Source of the DNA: Symbiodinium microadriaticum
Taxonomy: Eukaryota > Sar > Dinophyceae > Suessiales > Symbiodiniaceae
Direction of reading: 5' to 3'
Assembly: GCA_001939145.1 (NCBI GenBank)
Contig: LSRX01000428.1
Location: 253,534-317,533, forward strand
DNA length: 64,000 bases
Shown here: piece after piece, positions 1 to 11,671 of the stretch
Numbering within the stretch: position 1 is the first letter of the stretch
Layout of the letters: every line of letters starts with the position of its first letter
Translations under genes and position numbers: made by a program
Notes under the pieces: model-generated
What the model was told of the DNA's origin: nothing
Database searches by the model: none
The model's input: the letters and a program-made list of their open reading frames with translations, nothing else

Positions 1-2
1 TC

Positions 3-236
3 ATGCAGCGTTTCGCAGCAGCACACGGAGTTCTCTCTCAAGCGAAGGGGAGCTCGATGTTTGCGGATACTCACGCTGCAACTGCTTCAGCACGCGAGCA
101 AGCTGAAGAAGGGCCATGGCCAGACATCGCGTCTTTGGTGGACGTGCTCCAACGGCGCTCTCCCATGGACAGGACTCATGTTCTCACCTCCAACGTGCGC
201 AGTGGACTCGTTACTAGTTCGTATTCGGCCCACTAA
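3..236 (+). CDS. partial exon of an unrecognised gene at the left edge
   Basis: An open frame enters from the left edge and has coding-like composition, rich in Ala, Glu, Asp and Arg (for example AREQAEEGPWPDIASLVDVL). I see no domain. The frame closes in lower-complexity sequence, so the true exon end is probably a splice donor before the stop. It lies on the same strand as the multi-exon gene at 2.1-3.5 kb and could be an upstream exon of that gene or the end of a separate one. Support is coding-like composition only. Confidence 0.3.
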   Translation: MQRFAAAHGVLSQAKGSSMFADTHAATASAREQAEEGPWPDIASLVDVLQRRSPMDRTHVLTSNVRSGLVTSSYSAH

Positions 237-2105
237 GCTTTTCAGTTTGATAGTCTATTTAGACTGATGCCCACACTGTGGCCCACACTGGGAAGCTGGC
301 CGGAAGCCGATTCTTTCAAGTCTAAAACTGCTTGCCCGGGGGCCGATTAACACAACGCAACTCACGAATGCTGTCTGGCGCATCCAGCATCCAACCGCGG
401 TGGTAGTAGAAGTGGCGTGGTGGAAGTGATAGTGGCGATCGCGGCAGTGGCAGTTGTGGTGGTATCCGTCGTCATCCTGGCGGTGGTACCTGTACTGTAG
501 TAGCTGCTTGTCTTGAAGGACCAAGAGTGCGATGGCGCTTGACGGTGGCAGTCGTAATTGGCGTTTGCTGTCCACTGGTAATCCGTAGCAGCCGTAGAAG
601 CAGTATAGTGTGGTTCTCTGCGTCGCGGTTGGTAGCAGTAGCTGCAGCTGCATGGGCAAGATCGGAGCAGACACTGCAGTGATTGTCTTTGCCTATGCGG
701 TGGCAGTGCACAGAGGAGGGCGCAAGGAATGGCCACGGCCTCCAGGCAACTCTGGAGACGAGGCCTCCAGCTGCTTGCGCACGCCTCCGACGATTCTTGC
801 CTCAGGGTTTTTCTTTCTTGTTGTAATCTCACGCTATGTTTTGCGAGAACTCTCCTGAAGCTTCTTTGGATCCCTTCTACAAAAAGTCTGGCACGACCTG
901 GAGCTCCAAGGAAGCCCCCCGAGCTGACGGCTCAGGATTCAGATCAGCGTTGGCAAGTCTATGGTGAGGCCGAGGCCGTTTTCGATGAGCCTTGGAGAGA
1001 GAGAAAGAAAGAAAGAATGTCGTTTGTGCTGAAAACGGTGAAAACGCATCGATTGCAAGTCACATGGGGCCTTGTGGGTCACCGCAGCAAGAAGAACAAC
1101 TTGCAGCAGCTGCAGAAGAGACCTAGATGTTCTGTGTCTTGTCCTTACTGACGACCATGGATGCAGCATCATGAAGATCATGTTGGCTACCGGAGGTTCT
1201 GGTAATCTTAGGTCCCACCGCACTTGCCCAGTCTGCCGCCTTCAGCAGCGGTCACAGAAGAAAAACAAACCACGCTTGCTGGGCGGATCGACGAGAAGCT
1301 CCAGCCAAGACATCTAGGAATCTAGGTGCAAGCCACTCCTGAAGGGGAATCTCTCACGCTTCTTTAACACGAGATGCCCGGAGGTCTCGTACCTGTAGCA
1401 ATTTCAGCCAAGGAGAGCCTTGTGTGCGCAAGGAAGCTTCTGGATGCGCAACTTTCGCAAAGAGCCAGGCTCTGGCTTTGTTTGCGGCTGCAAGGGCCGA
1501 GAGGGTGCAGCAATGCTGAATGTGAGGATGACCAGTGTCTAGTCACCTAGTCAGAGGAACAAGCTCAAGAATATGTGAGCCTGCATAAGAACGAGATTTT
1601 GCCAAAGATGTCGTGCGCATGAGACATTTTTCGTTGCGACAAGTGTATTCTACAACGCCCTACTGCCATCCTCATTTGCCGAATTCAAGCGCTCTACAAG
1701 CGACCTCAAAAGGCTGACGGAAGCACGGGTGGACAGCCATCCCGACAGGAAGAGGCTGCCGGGGCCCGTGCCAGAAGTTTTGGATTCAGGGCTCCACTCG
1801 CTTTGATGCTAGAATTCGTGTGAATACCAAAGATAGTACTAGTTACTAGTAGTATTCATTTGCTTCGCAGTGCGTCTTCGCACTCCGGTCACTACTATAC
1901 GCAGGCCCCCTGGCTTTCTCGCAAGTCTGGGGGTAGTAAGCTTGGAGAGTGATTCGCTGCTTTCGACACTGCCCCGAAACATCACGCTTCTCCCATCATC
2001 CACTACTCGCACGATATCACATTAAGATTCGGAGGGCACAGGACCTCTTCGGACATCCGAGGCAGCAGGTGATTGGGCGATGCTGCACTAAAAATCCCAA
2101 AGTAG
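237..2105. other. no clear gene; one weak plus-strand open stretch
   Basis: I see no convincing exon chain here. The strongest candidate is a plus-strand open stretch at about 1368-1553 whose first half (KESLVCARKLLDAQLSQRA) has helical, coding-like composition. It could be an exon of the gene that is clearer from 2106. Overlapping open frames at 255-832 on the minus strand come from repetitive Thr/Cys/His-rich low-complexity sequence and look non-coding. Confidence 0.3.
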
Positions 2106-3530
2106 GCGAAGCCTGCTCCAGGGCAGAGAGAGACAACGCCGACATTCAGACCCCTCCGGACATGATGCGGAAGGTTGTTCAGAGACTCTGCCTGGATTCG
2201 GGTGAAATGATGTCAGTTCACGTCAACCACGATGGGCTGATATGTGTAATTACTTGTGACTTGCAAAATCCTGTAACACCAAAGACGCCAAAGAGGCCCT
2301 GGCTTTACGGAGTGTCTTACGTAGTTTTGCATTGCCCGGCAAAGGATCGCTGCGACCTACGTGAACTCGGCACGCCTGCAAGACCACATGTTTGCCGACA
2401 TACTTGACGCCAAGTCATCGGTGGAGAAGGAGAGGCTCGTAGGGTTCCTTTCAATCTGAACGTGCCATGCTCCGTTTCTTGTGGGATCCATCCCTTCGGG
2501 GACGCCAGGTTCCACGTGAGAGGATGGCTGCTGTCGGGTCGGGAGGTAGACTTCGAGATTGCGGCCACCGCCAGCTTGGAAGACTTGCACGCCCGTTTTG
2601 AGGAGCTCCTCGGCCACCAGTGTCACCTCGTCTCATCTGGAGACGGAGAAGTGGGCACAAACCTCTCAGCCCTGGATTCTACCAATTCGCTGCGTGACAT
2701 TCTGACGGAGACGGTCCATGCCTGGAGCGCCGATCTCGCTTGGCACCGTGCCATTTGCGAGATTTTGGCAGCCCAGCTTCTGCGGCCAACTTTGCATCAT
2801 GCCGCCGCTCACACACAGCTCCAGGGACTCCAGGCTTTGTGTGTCCCGCGCGTATGGGAGACGGTCTTCGCTATGCTTTCGCAACGTGGAGATTCAGAGT
2901 TCGAGGCGCGCTGTGCCTTCCGGCTGACAGTAGAACGGTGGCTGGAGCACATGACATTCCGTTGTGCAGCGCGCAAGAAGATCCATCTGGCTCGTGCTAA
3001 CCGCTTGCGCTACACGGCCATGTACTCTGACGAAGTCAGCCGAGATGCTGACATGGCAGCCCTTGAGCTGGAGAAGCTTCTGAAGGATGAGGCGACGCTG
3101 AGCCCGATGCAGCCCATGTTTGCAATAACGGCTGCTGTGCAAGCGCTCTTGTTGAAAGCTAGCCCCTCGCAGTTGGAAGAAGCCCGATTGTTTTTTGCCG
3201 AAGTCCTCGTACCGAAGCATCGTCGCCGCGACCGGTTACGCTGGAGAGCAGCTCGACTCTTCGAGTCGCTGGGAGACGCGCGCGAGGCGGCAAAGGACTT
3301 CCAAAGCTCCTCCGAGGCCGCGTTCCAAGTGGTGGCCGCATGGAGAGACGTTTCCCACATGCTGGGCACCCTGTCCCATATGTTCCATCAGACCCATTTG
3401 AGGAGCCAGCCCTACTAGTATTGTACGATAAGAGTTCAGGGTTTGAGGCTGCTTCGCCTGCAGACCAAGGCAACACAGCAGTTGAAGCTTTGTCCATGGT
3501 GCAGCGGCAACTCGTCACTGGCTTTGAGAG
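2106..3530 (+). CDS. multi-exon hypothetical protein, mostly alpha-helical
   Basis: At least four exons are visible. Exon A runs 2106 to about 2201, follows a TAG acceptor and contains PDMMRKVVQRLCLDS. Exon B runs 2325-2438, follows a TAG acceptor, contains RLQDHMFADILDAKSSVEKE and ends at a GT donor. Exon C occupies the frame within 2462-3418 (up to 318 codons). It begins with a segment that could be a ubiquitin-like fold (SGREVDFEIAATASLEDLHA) followed by long amphipathic helices (EVSRDADMAALELEKLLKDE and SPSQLEEARLFFAEVLVPKH). The frame then shifts into exon D (about 3400-3530), which ends at a strong GTGAGTGAG donor. Exon continuity across frames is inferred; the upstream start and downstream end are not seen. 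I do not recognise the family. The ubiquitin-like reading is a guess from composition. Confidence 0.5.
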
Positions 3531-5545
3531 GTGAGTGAGTGAGAACTTCGGGGTAGCATGCGTCACGTGCTGATGTTGCAACCGAAAACTCAACAGCATT
3601 GCAGCGCTGCTGCGTGCGCGATTGAGCGGCTGCGGGCCAACCGCACACGTGGAGAAGCGCTGTATCCCTGCGTGGCTTGTCATCTTACGGGGGATTTTCC
3701 CGTATCCGTTCAGTGGCGGACACGAGTCATTTCTGCGTGCTCCGTTCTCAAACAAAATCAACATATCTATACACATCCCCATGTTACATATCATCGCTAA
3801 GACCTACGCTGCTGCAGCGTGCTTGGAATCTCGGTCTGAGAGGAGGCTGCATTTTTACGCTGCGCTTGGACGGCTTGCTTTGACCTTTCTTGCTGTCTGC
3901 TGCGACATGGGCAAAGCACTTGGAGAGGTAGCTGGCCGTCGTCTGGTCGTTGACTCGGGTGTGTTACGGTATGCTGTGTTTCTGAGCATGCTGCCGCGAT
4001 GGGCGCTTGGGGTTTGTTGCTTGAATTTTCCGTTGTTATGCCCACCTCGATCCTCGGTAGACAAAACATCGCAAGCGGAACGGCTCACGAACGGTTTCTC
4101 GTATCCGATCACTCGCGAAAAGGACACTTCCTCCAAGATGCTTGCGTGCCCTCTTCTCATCATACGCGTCCTTCCATCCGGTTGAGAGAAGGTGAGGCTA
4201 GTGTCTCTGAGTGGCCAATGTTGGACACCAGAATCGGTGCTACGAGCAAGATAAACAAGGCGCCCCTTGAGAGAAGCTGGTTGAAATGCGGTCGAAGTTT
4301 TCGCTGAGTTGAAAGCTTGTGAGTAATTCGAAGTATTGAGATGGAGTCAAAAGACTTGCATTGACTGCTTGGTTCTTTACGTTCTTTTAGTTTTATGTCG
4401 CATTCTCATGGCTCCGGCTTTGTAACTGTATCCTGCTCAGGCAAGCCCGTGCTAGTGCTCGCCGGGCAGCGCTTTGCTGGGTCCACGTTGCTTCAGACGC
4501 TTGGCCTTTCTTGGCATCGGTCAGCATGCCGCAATGGTGGAAGCTGCAGCGCTCGACGCCACTAAGTCGGACAAGCCTTTTTGAGATTCCATGTAGTTCA
4601 CGAAGTTCACGACTTACACATTACGTACACGAGTTTACAGGAGATGGCAGCAAGCCGAGCAGAGACCGAGCCGGACAGGACTACACGGGACTCGTGTGAG
4701 GCTCTGAAATTCAAGTTCAAAAGCCTACATGAAGCTTGGAGATGTAGGTTTCAGCTTGCCGAATGACTCGGTGTCACGGACAGGATTGACTCCCGAAGCT
4801 CCCACATCATTCTTGCACTCTCGCCTCCTAATCCTGCTCGTTTTCAGGGTTCGCAGCAGTGTGGAAATGCCCTAGCATGGAACTTAACATGGCGGGACAC
4901 TACTCTATCCGAGCCCATGGCCGTAATGCATAAACATGACCTCCTCGCTTCGCAACCTTGCAGGACCTCCATGAAGGCGGCAGAGCAGCAGTTCCTAAAT
5001 GGAGGATGCGTGTCTCTGCTGTTCTTTGACACACAGACAGCATGACAATAATTGGAACAACGCGAGGTCAAAAGCACGAATGCCAACACAACTGCAGTGA
5101 CATCAAATTTGATTTGGCTAATCCCCTATTTGTTGGCCGTACCTGGGACATGTGTTGTTGCTTTTGCCATCTCGTTTGCTCCGAGATCCCTCTCGCTCAC
5201 TCTCTCTCTCTCTTCCGTGCTCGTGCAGGCCTCTCGTCTCTGCGTGTCTCGCACCTCTCACAGTTGCGACGACCGGATGCAAACGCCCTTGGCAGAGGTT
5301 GTTGATGCGGTTCTCTGTGCTGCAGCCAGCTTCTCTCCCGAACAGCTCTTTCAGCCACTGGGCCAGCACCCTGGGCAGCGCCAAAGCTCAAGGCATGTCA
5401 TTCATCACCCGCTTCAACGTTGAAGTTCTACAAACTCGGGGATTGCAGGGATTTAGGCTGATCTACACTCGGCGATCCGAAAGGCCCTGATGAGATGTCT
5501 GAAATTAAAAGCCTGAACCGGGAGCTCACACAAAATTCCGGATCT
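3531..5545. other. downstream intron or intergenic stretch; convergent zone
   Basis: This begins with the GTGAGTGAG donor of the plus-strand gene. A coding-like piece at about 3590-3700 (ACAIERLRANRTRGEALYPC) may be its next exon, and a weak plus-strand stretch at about 5270-5400 (PLAEVVDAVLCAAASFSPEQ) may be another. From 5.5 kb coding is on the minus strand, so plus-strand and minus-strand genes converge somewhere here. A short CT-rich run lies near 5195-5220. Nothing else is supportable. Confidence 0.3.
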
Positions 5546-6570
5546 CTACAAGTAGATCCGAGGATGGCGGCTGCTTCTCCGCAAAAGTCTCTGCGGAGAG
5601 GGCTCCTCGTGCCTCAGCTCGAACTCTGAGGTTTCTATACTGCTGTCATTCATATCCTCCAACTTTTCCACCCACATGAGACGGGTTCCAGGCACTCCGG
5701 TGTTGACCCTGCCAGGTTTATGGCGCACTGCTTTGGCACGAGGGCTAAAGCTTTAAGACCGCCCGCACGGCGCAGATCTTGGCTAAGATGCATTATGACC
5801 ATCCGGTGGGTGCCTCCTTCGCGGCATGTGAGTGCTGCCTGATGGTTTTCGGCTACAGTGTGGCGAGCCCGAGCTGATTCTACTGGTTCTTCCACATCCG
5901 AGCTGGAGCAGAAGGCTACAAGTAAGAAGATGGAGCAAACTTTTTGTTTGATCCAACTTCTGTGACCGCACACAAACACAGCAGATGCCCAATAGAAGCC
6001 CTCTGGTTCCTCACGGGCTTGGCACGTCAAGGGCAGCGGCAATTCTTTGTAACCCAAGAGCGCCAGAGGCCACCTCGCGGTGATGCGGACTAAACACCGA
6101 GCTCAAAAGTTGAACCACATGATATTTGGGGTTTCGACAAGATCTCCCAATCCAAGTTCAGAATGCAAAAGCCCAAAGTTGCCATCGAGCACTCAATGAC
6201 TGGAATGTCATAAGCTAGGCACTCAGTGGGATGTTTCCTGTCGTATTCCAGCAGTATCGGTCTGATAACTTCTTGGCGATATCATCCTTCTTTCACGAAG
6301 GAAAGCGTCAGTTCTAGCCGCACTGATCTCTTGACATGTGAAAAAACCGCAGCCCGACAGCGTTGGCAATGTGCAGTGCAGAGAAGCTTCCTGAAGCAGG
6401 GCCTTTACCTGAGTGAACCAAGACACGCAGGGCGCGGTTTGTAGGCATGCTGCAAGTCTCGCTGTGGGGTGATCCGCAGGAAACACAATCCTGGCCAACG
6501 TCATGACCAGTTTGATGAGCAAGCAAGTTCCACATCTCATACGCTGGGCCACAACCAAATGGTGTTGAAG
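5546..6570 (-). CDS. hypothetical multi-exon gene
   Basis: Several minus-strand stretches look coding and switch frame, as spliced exons would. One around 6560-6350 contains LLIKLVMTLARIVFPADHP. One around 6057-5760 begins GYKELPLPLTCQAREEPEG and later contains RHTVAENHQAALTCREGG. The last, around 5690-5546, contains WVEKLEDMNDSSIETSEFE and an Arg-rich tail. No domain is recognised and I could not fix the splice sites. The A+T-rich island lies just upstream in the direction of transcription. An alternative is that only the last stretch is a true exon. Confidence 0.35.
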
Positions 6571-7600
6571 CTCTCGCTGGTATCTACAACCAAGGATCGC
6601 TTGGCCGCAGCGCCACTGCAGCTAATTCATCTGCCCAGCACCCCAGGTACCAGAACAATACAAGCTGCAAGAGACATAATCACTGGGTGTAACCCTGATG
6701 ATGATGACCTGGGAAACCAACAACGGGAACTGAACCCCCCCCCCTTCAGCCGTATGAAACGAATCTACGAACATGGACCACGCTGTTGCCAAACTTGTGC
6801 GCAACAAGGGCTCGAAAGTCAAGAATTGATCAACATCACGAGAATGTTCTTTTTGCGAAACAAATTGGCAATCCAAAGAGTATGGATCATGGAGCGGGCT
6901 ATTCAGAAATATATTGAAAGATATTTTATTTTATGATATAATGATGATACGAATATAAATATTTATATCTACTTCAAGAGAATTTTTTATTTTAAAGATC
7001 TTTTGATTTTTTCGTATTTTAGATCTATGTATTTCTTTATATATTGGAAAAAAATTGAATTAGATTTTTTCGATTATATATTTATTGAATAATTATATTT
7101 TCTTCTAAATTATTTATATTATTTTGATGATTCGTTGTAATTAGAGATCTGCCATTTTTTTATATAAGATTGATATATATGAAGATATTTTCTAACAAAA
7201 ATAAATTTGATGAGTAAATCTCTAGATAATATTAGATATAAGGTTTGATTAGTTTAAAAGGTCGAAGAGATATATATTAATATGCAAAGTAATAGATTTT
7301 ATGCAAAGTAATAGATTTGGTCTATTAATAATTTATATATATATATATATATTATATTTTTTTTATATATTGAGCATTTATAGATATTCCGAGCAGATTC
7401 GTATTTACCTTACTGAACTTGTCTAACGAACTTGCTAGAATCTGTAAATTCGAAGATATAACTTGATGTTGACTTTTGCAAATTACAGAAACCAAAACCT
7501 TCTCGTTAGCCAGACTAAAAACCTTTTCTTCCAGTCGCCAACAGCCCACATTAGTCGCCGCCCCATTAAATCCTACTATGGATGATTCTATCTGAGATTC

Positions 7601-7676
7601 CTAAGGCGTTACAGGCCTTAGAGTGCAATGAATTGCTCGACTCTATAAGAGCAAGCTATTGGATCTCCGTCCAATA
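7601..7676. other. cluster of three perfect hairpins
   Basis: Three adjacent inverted repeats fill 76 bases. CTAAGGC at 7601-7607 pairs with GCCTTAG at 7615-7621 (7-base loop). TTGCTC at 7633-7638 pairs with GAGCAA at 7649-7654 (10-base loop). TATTGGA at 7657-7663 pairs with TCCAATA at 7670-7676 (6-base loop). Stem and spacer lengths do not fit a tRNA cloverleaf. The cluster lies in the less A+T-rich core of the island and could be a structured RNA or an organelle-type hairpin block. No function is claimed. Confidence 0.6.
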
Positions 7677-7832
7677 CTAGCCAGACAAGTAGAACCTTCA
7701 TTTTACTTATACCCAGAACTGAATTTTACAAACCATGTATATAATTGGTATAATTAGACCACTTTCGATCTTTGAAGATCTGCTAAAATCGAATTCCTAT
7801 CAAATGAAAGCCAATCATATTATAATATGCAC

Positions 7833-7925
7833 AGCCCAATCTGAACCCTCTTCACAACCAATCTGAACCTCCACCGCCCAATCTGAACCGAGCCCCCGTA
7901 GCCCAATCGAGCGCAATATTCATTC
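7833..7925. repeat. short minisatellite, core GCCCAATCTGAACC
   Basis: Four imperfect copies of a unit with core CCCAATCTGAACC occur at a spacing of about 20-26 bases, the last copy reduced to GCCCAATCGAGC. The repeat lies in the G+C-richer core of the A+T-rich island, about 160 bases from the hairpin cluster. Confidence 0.65.
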
Positions 7926-9224
7926 GATAGTTGTCAGCAAAATTGGACTTTTGCTTATTTGAATCGAATATGAGCACTGGAAATGTCTCGTTTTCTGATT
8001 CTTGATTGGATTAATGGAAGTGGAAGTGCCTTTTTCGAATACAGGCTACAAAATATGCAAAAAAATCATATCACAAGAAATCAAGAATATTCCTGCCCTC
8101 AATCAGCCTCCAGATATTTCCACCAATACAATCAAGAACTAGAAAATGAAATGTTTCCAGTGCTCATGCTGTGCGATACGACAAAGAAAAGATGAAAAAT
8201 ATATAGAATTAAAAATAAGATTTAGAAATTTATAATTCTAATCTATATATATCTCATTATTTTAAGAAATTTATGGATTCAAAATATTTCTGAATTTTAA
8301 GATTTGATAAATTTAAGAATATTTTGAAGAATTGGGGAATTCTTAGAATCGATTATGAAATTTATCAAGAAGTTATTGAAATATGAGAAATTAATTTTTC
8401 ATTCAATTATATTTCTCAAAATTGAAATATGAAAGAGATATTAAAATTAATTTTATTGAAATCTTAAATGAGATTTAGATACGTTAAATTTTTCTTAAAA
8501 TAAATTAAAATATTTATGGATTTTTATATAGATAGAAAATTTAGATATTATTCTTATATATATTTTTAACATAATTTTATATTTAAATATCTAGAAATTT
8601 AAGAATTTTAGAAAGCATAAAATCTCTTTCAAAATCTTAAATTTTAAATAATTTCGATATTTAATATATATAATCTAAATAAAATCAATATATCGATCTT
8701 GAAAATTATATTCGAATTTAATATCGTTTAATATATTAAGATATTATATATTTTTTTAAATATATATCTACTGAGACAAATTATACTAAAAAGACCTCCC
8801 AATAATATATGACCACATCATTAGACTATTTCAAGCACCAAGGCGTGAACTTCGATTCGCCTAATCAATTCAAAGAATTATTCTAATTCATCTCATAAAG
8901 ATATTCCCTAATATTCCAAATTATTGGATTCATTCGGCACATAAGGGAAACCTACGACCTATTAACTCTTAGAATCTTTATTTCGGGAATTATCAATAAA
9001 TCATAATAATTTTTAAATCCATTCTTTCTAAAATTAAATTAGTTTCAACGGAGATTTCGAAAGAGCTATCCTAAAAAATATTTTAAATATAATTTAAAAT
9101 TTGAATGAGAAGTGAAAATATACGAATTTTTTAATTAAGAAGATACTATATTAGCAATATAAATATAGACCTAGAACCGAAAGCTAGAGAACTAATCATA
9201 AATAATCAAATCATTTCGAAATCA

Positions 9225-9375
9225 CTACTCCAGACCTAGAATCAATTTAACATCATTTTTACAAGCTTAGAATTATTTTCAATAGATTTTTCTAAGCCTA
9301 GAATCAAATTAAAAAAATTTTCCAAGCCTAGAATCATATTAGAATCTAAATTTACAAGCTAATATCAATTAAGAA
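9225..9375. repeat. degenerate ~31-bp minisatellite, core CCTAGAATCA
   Basis: A unit that starts CCTAGAATCA (or CTTAGAATTA), continues with A+T-rich filler and ends ACAAG or CCAAG is repeated about four times at roughly 30-33 base spacing. A more diverged relative (TCTAGAATCATTTT) appears near 9505. It is confined to the right part of the A+T-rich island. Confidence 0.6.
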
Positions 9376-9799
9376 AATTTAAGGTCCGGCGTAATCAGAT
9401 GTAGGGTTAAATTAGAGATAATCTTAAACCCGGCCACGCAAGACCCCAAACCCTATCAAAATCTATTTACCAAACCTAGACATAGCCAAAAACCATTTTT
9501 AAATCTAGAATCATTTTAAAATTATTTTTAAAATATTCCGAAATTATTCTAAAATCATCTTTTCGAAATCATTTCATTTTTACGAATATATCATCAATTA
9601 TTTTTAAATTCCTTATTTTTGGTTTAAATAGATTAAAATATTTTTTAGTTTAAGTAAGAATTTCGCTTTTAAAAATATATATTAATGAGATATAGAAATG
9701 ATAATAATTCCATCAATAGATTCCATATATCTATAATTCATCTACTATCGTTGCCTTTTATCTCATAATATCTTTGCCTTGTTTTCATATATTCTTGCC

Positions 9800-10500
9800 C
9801 TACAATTAATGACCTCGCCCCGCCCCCCCCGCCGCGGCGCGACACTCCCCACACACCCTCGCCAGCAACTTGGGTTTCCACGTTCCGGTCTGTAACCGTG
9901 ATATCTAGTCGATCCATACGATTGGGCGGGAAACACGGTAAATCCAAAGTACTTTACCGTGCTTCAATACAATAAACGACATGTGGCATGTACAAAATGC
10001 CCATTCATGATAGTTTTAACGTCGCTTGTGATAAAATAAAATCGACCGAGAATATCGTGATTCTGAATACTGAATTGCTCGAGAATTTAGTGCAGTAGAA
10101 ACCATGCCCAGGGATTTTCAGAGTTTCGCACAGTGTGCACGTCCAGTTCAAAACCCGCAATATCCCAGCAATTTCTGCCGCAGGCATACCAACGATCCCA
10201 AAATCCCGAGATTAGATTTTCGTGGTTTCGAACCGGCAGCCGTCGTACAGACGTCCGCCTTCCGCAAACCGGAGCAAACGAGCAGCGTTTTAGAGAATAA
10301 ATATTTTTCTCAATATATCTCCAAGACCCCCTAAACAAGATGAGAGTAGCGAGAGAGAAGAAACAAGTGACCTGTCTAAAAGATTTATTGGATCATTTCT
10401 TGGTATTAAGGGGAACCGCTATTACGAGCGAAACTATAGAAATCAAACCCAATGACATTTTTACAATCGAATAACGGCAAACTAATTTCGTTACTCTGTT
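9800..10500. other. transition zone, no clear gene
   Basis: A C-rich run (about 9824-9835) marks the right edge of the A+T-rich island. The rest has mixed composition with no convincing exon. A GGTTTCGAACC motif near 10211-10235 was checked as a tRNA T-arm, but its stem does not pair. Confidence 0.5.
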
Positions 10501-10539
10501 CATGACTAAACTAAACTACTACAATGCTCGACGAATACA

Positions 10540-11200
10540 TAAAAAGAAGACATAAGTAGAGATAATAATAAGAGCGAGGAGAATAGCGCAACCTATATTC
10601 GTCATAATATCGCTGTTTTATATTCTAACCATTACATACCGTTGCCATAGTAAAGACGAGTGCGAGAATAGTCGCAAGCTATGTAGAGTAGAAAGAAGTG
10701 GAGAATGAGAGTTGAGGCCAGTTCCAAAAGACATGCTTTAAGAGAGAGTAGAGTGACCCCCAATGAGATTGCGGTGGTAATGTTATAACAATCGATTGAT
10801 GGTAAAATATTGAATGCTACTACTCTGGCCATAACCATGGTCAAGACTAGTACTACAGTACTCGGAGGCTACGTAGAGGGCAGAAATGAGCAGGGAGTGA
10901 GAGCGGTCCGAGGCGCGGTTAGTAAGACAAGCATTAAGGGAGGGTAGAGTGACCCCCCCAACGGGGCTTGTATTCGTGGTAATATTCCTGTAGTCGAGTA
11001 GTAGCAAGACAACATATTGCTCTACATTTAACTCTACTAAAGACTACATACATAGTACTTTTTTTACGCAGAGGGAAGAAATAGGCGGGGACAGGGAAGG
11101 GTCCGAGGAGCGCTTAGGAGGCAAGTAGAGTGACTCCCTCCCTGCCGGTCCAGAAGCAGCTTCACGACTAGGATTGGTAGTACTCTTTGTTGCTGCTGCT
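10540..11200. repeat. diverged tandem repeat, unit about 185 bp
   Basis: The motif GTAGAGTGACCCCC or a close variant recurs at about 10748, 10943 and 11124, giving unit lengths near 195 and 181. Around it the order of short words is conserved: a GTAGAG run, an AGAAATGAG-like word, TCCGAGG, a TTAAG-like word, then the GAGTGAC core. A more diverged left unit may begin near 10550. On the minus strand the units give similar short peptides, but stops and frame changes argue against coding. Divergence between units is high, so the array is old. Confidence 0.6.
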
Positions 11201-11670
11201 ATACTCACTATCACTCCTATACACGAGAAAAGAGCTCCACACTCCACCTTTCTATGGCCTACCGATCTAGTGTTTTCTGATGCCCTGCTGTGCCGATTCA
11301 ATTCTGCTAGGCTCCGCAGCACGAAATAGCACGACCATGCCTACCAAAAGCGGGCACGCAACGACAGGCGATGTCCGACATCCCCATGCCAAAAGCTACA
11401 TCAACACACACGGTCTCACATCAGCTCTCAGCCACATACTTGTGGAACATCCCCCCCACCCTCACATAATAGTTGTTGATGCACCCCATAGGTAGGTGGC
11501 GATGAGGGACCCCCCCGCCCCCCCCTATGGCCTAAAAGATCTGTGACAAAAGACTCTGGGGTGTATCGAAATATTATCTACTTTAGGTTTCTTCACGGAG
11601 ATCTCCTCACAACTATAGCCTTAGACCTCCCGAATTCGAATGATATGATTTGGTTCCAGGATTTCGAATC
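11201..11670. other. 3-prime flank of the next gene; no gene seen
   Basis: This stretch has C-rich runs (around 11450 and 11510) and no convincing exon. It probably holds the 3-prime end region or a last intron of the minus-strand gene that begins at 14.4 kb. Confidence 0.4.
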
Positions 11671-11671
11671 T

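Larger units (their letters stand above)
6895..9790. other. A+T-rich island with no genes
   Basis: Composition changes abruptly from roughly half G+C to strongly A+T-rich (about three quarters A+T by eye) at ~6895 and returns to normal with a C-rich run at ~9820. There is no open frame of more than about 70 codons. The island contains runs such as TATATATATATATATATA near 7335, a less A+T-rich core at 7560-7990 with a cluster of hairpins, and two minisatellites. Possible origins are an organelle-derived insertion, an A+T-rich chromosomal domain, or a repeat-derived block. The sequence alone does not decide, and an assembly join to foreign DNA cannot be excluded. Confidence 0.8.

Noticed and set aside
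5118-5423. Overlapping open frames on both strands rich in Arg, Glu and Ser
   Set aside because: Mostly translation of the CT/GA-rich run near 5195-5220. One plus-strand segment was kept only as a weak mention.
10190-10290. Minus-strand GGTTCGAAACC tRNA-like motif
   Set aside because: The T-stem does not pair (GCCGG against CCACG), and no cloverleaf can be drawn.
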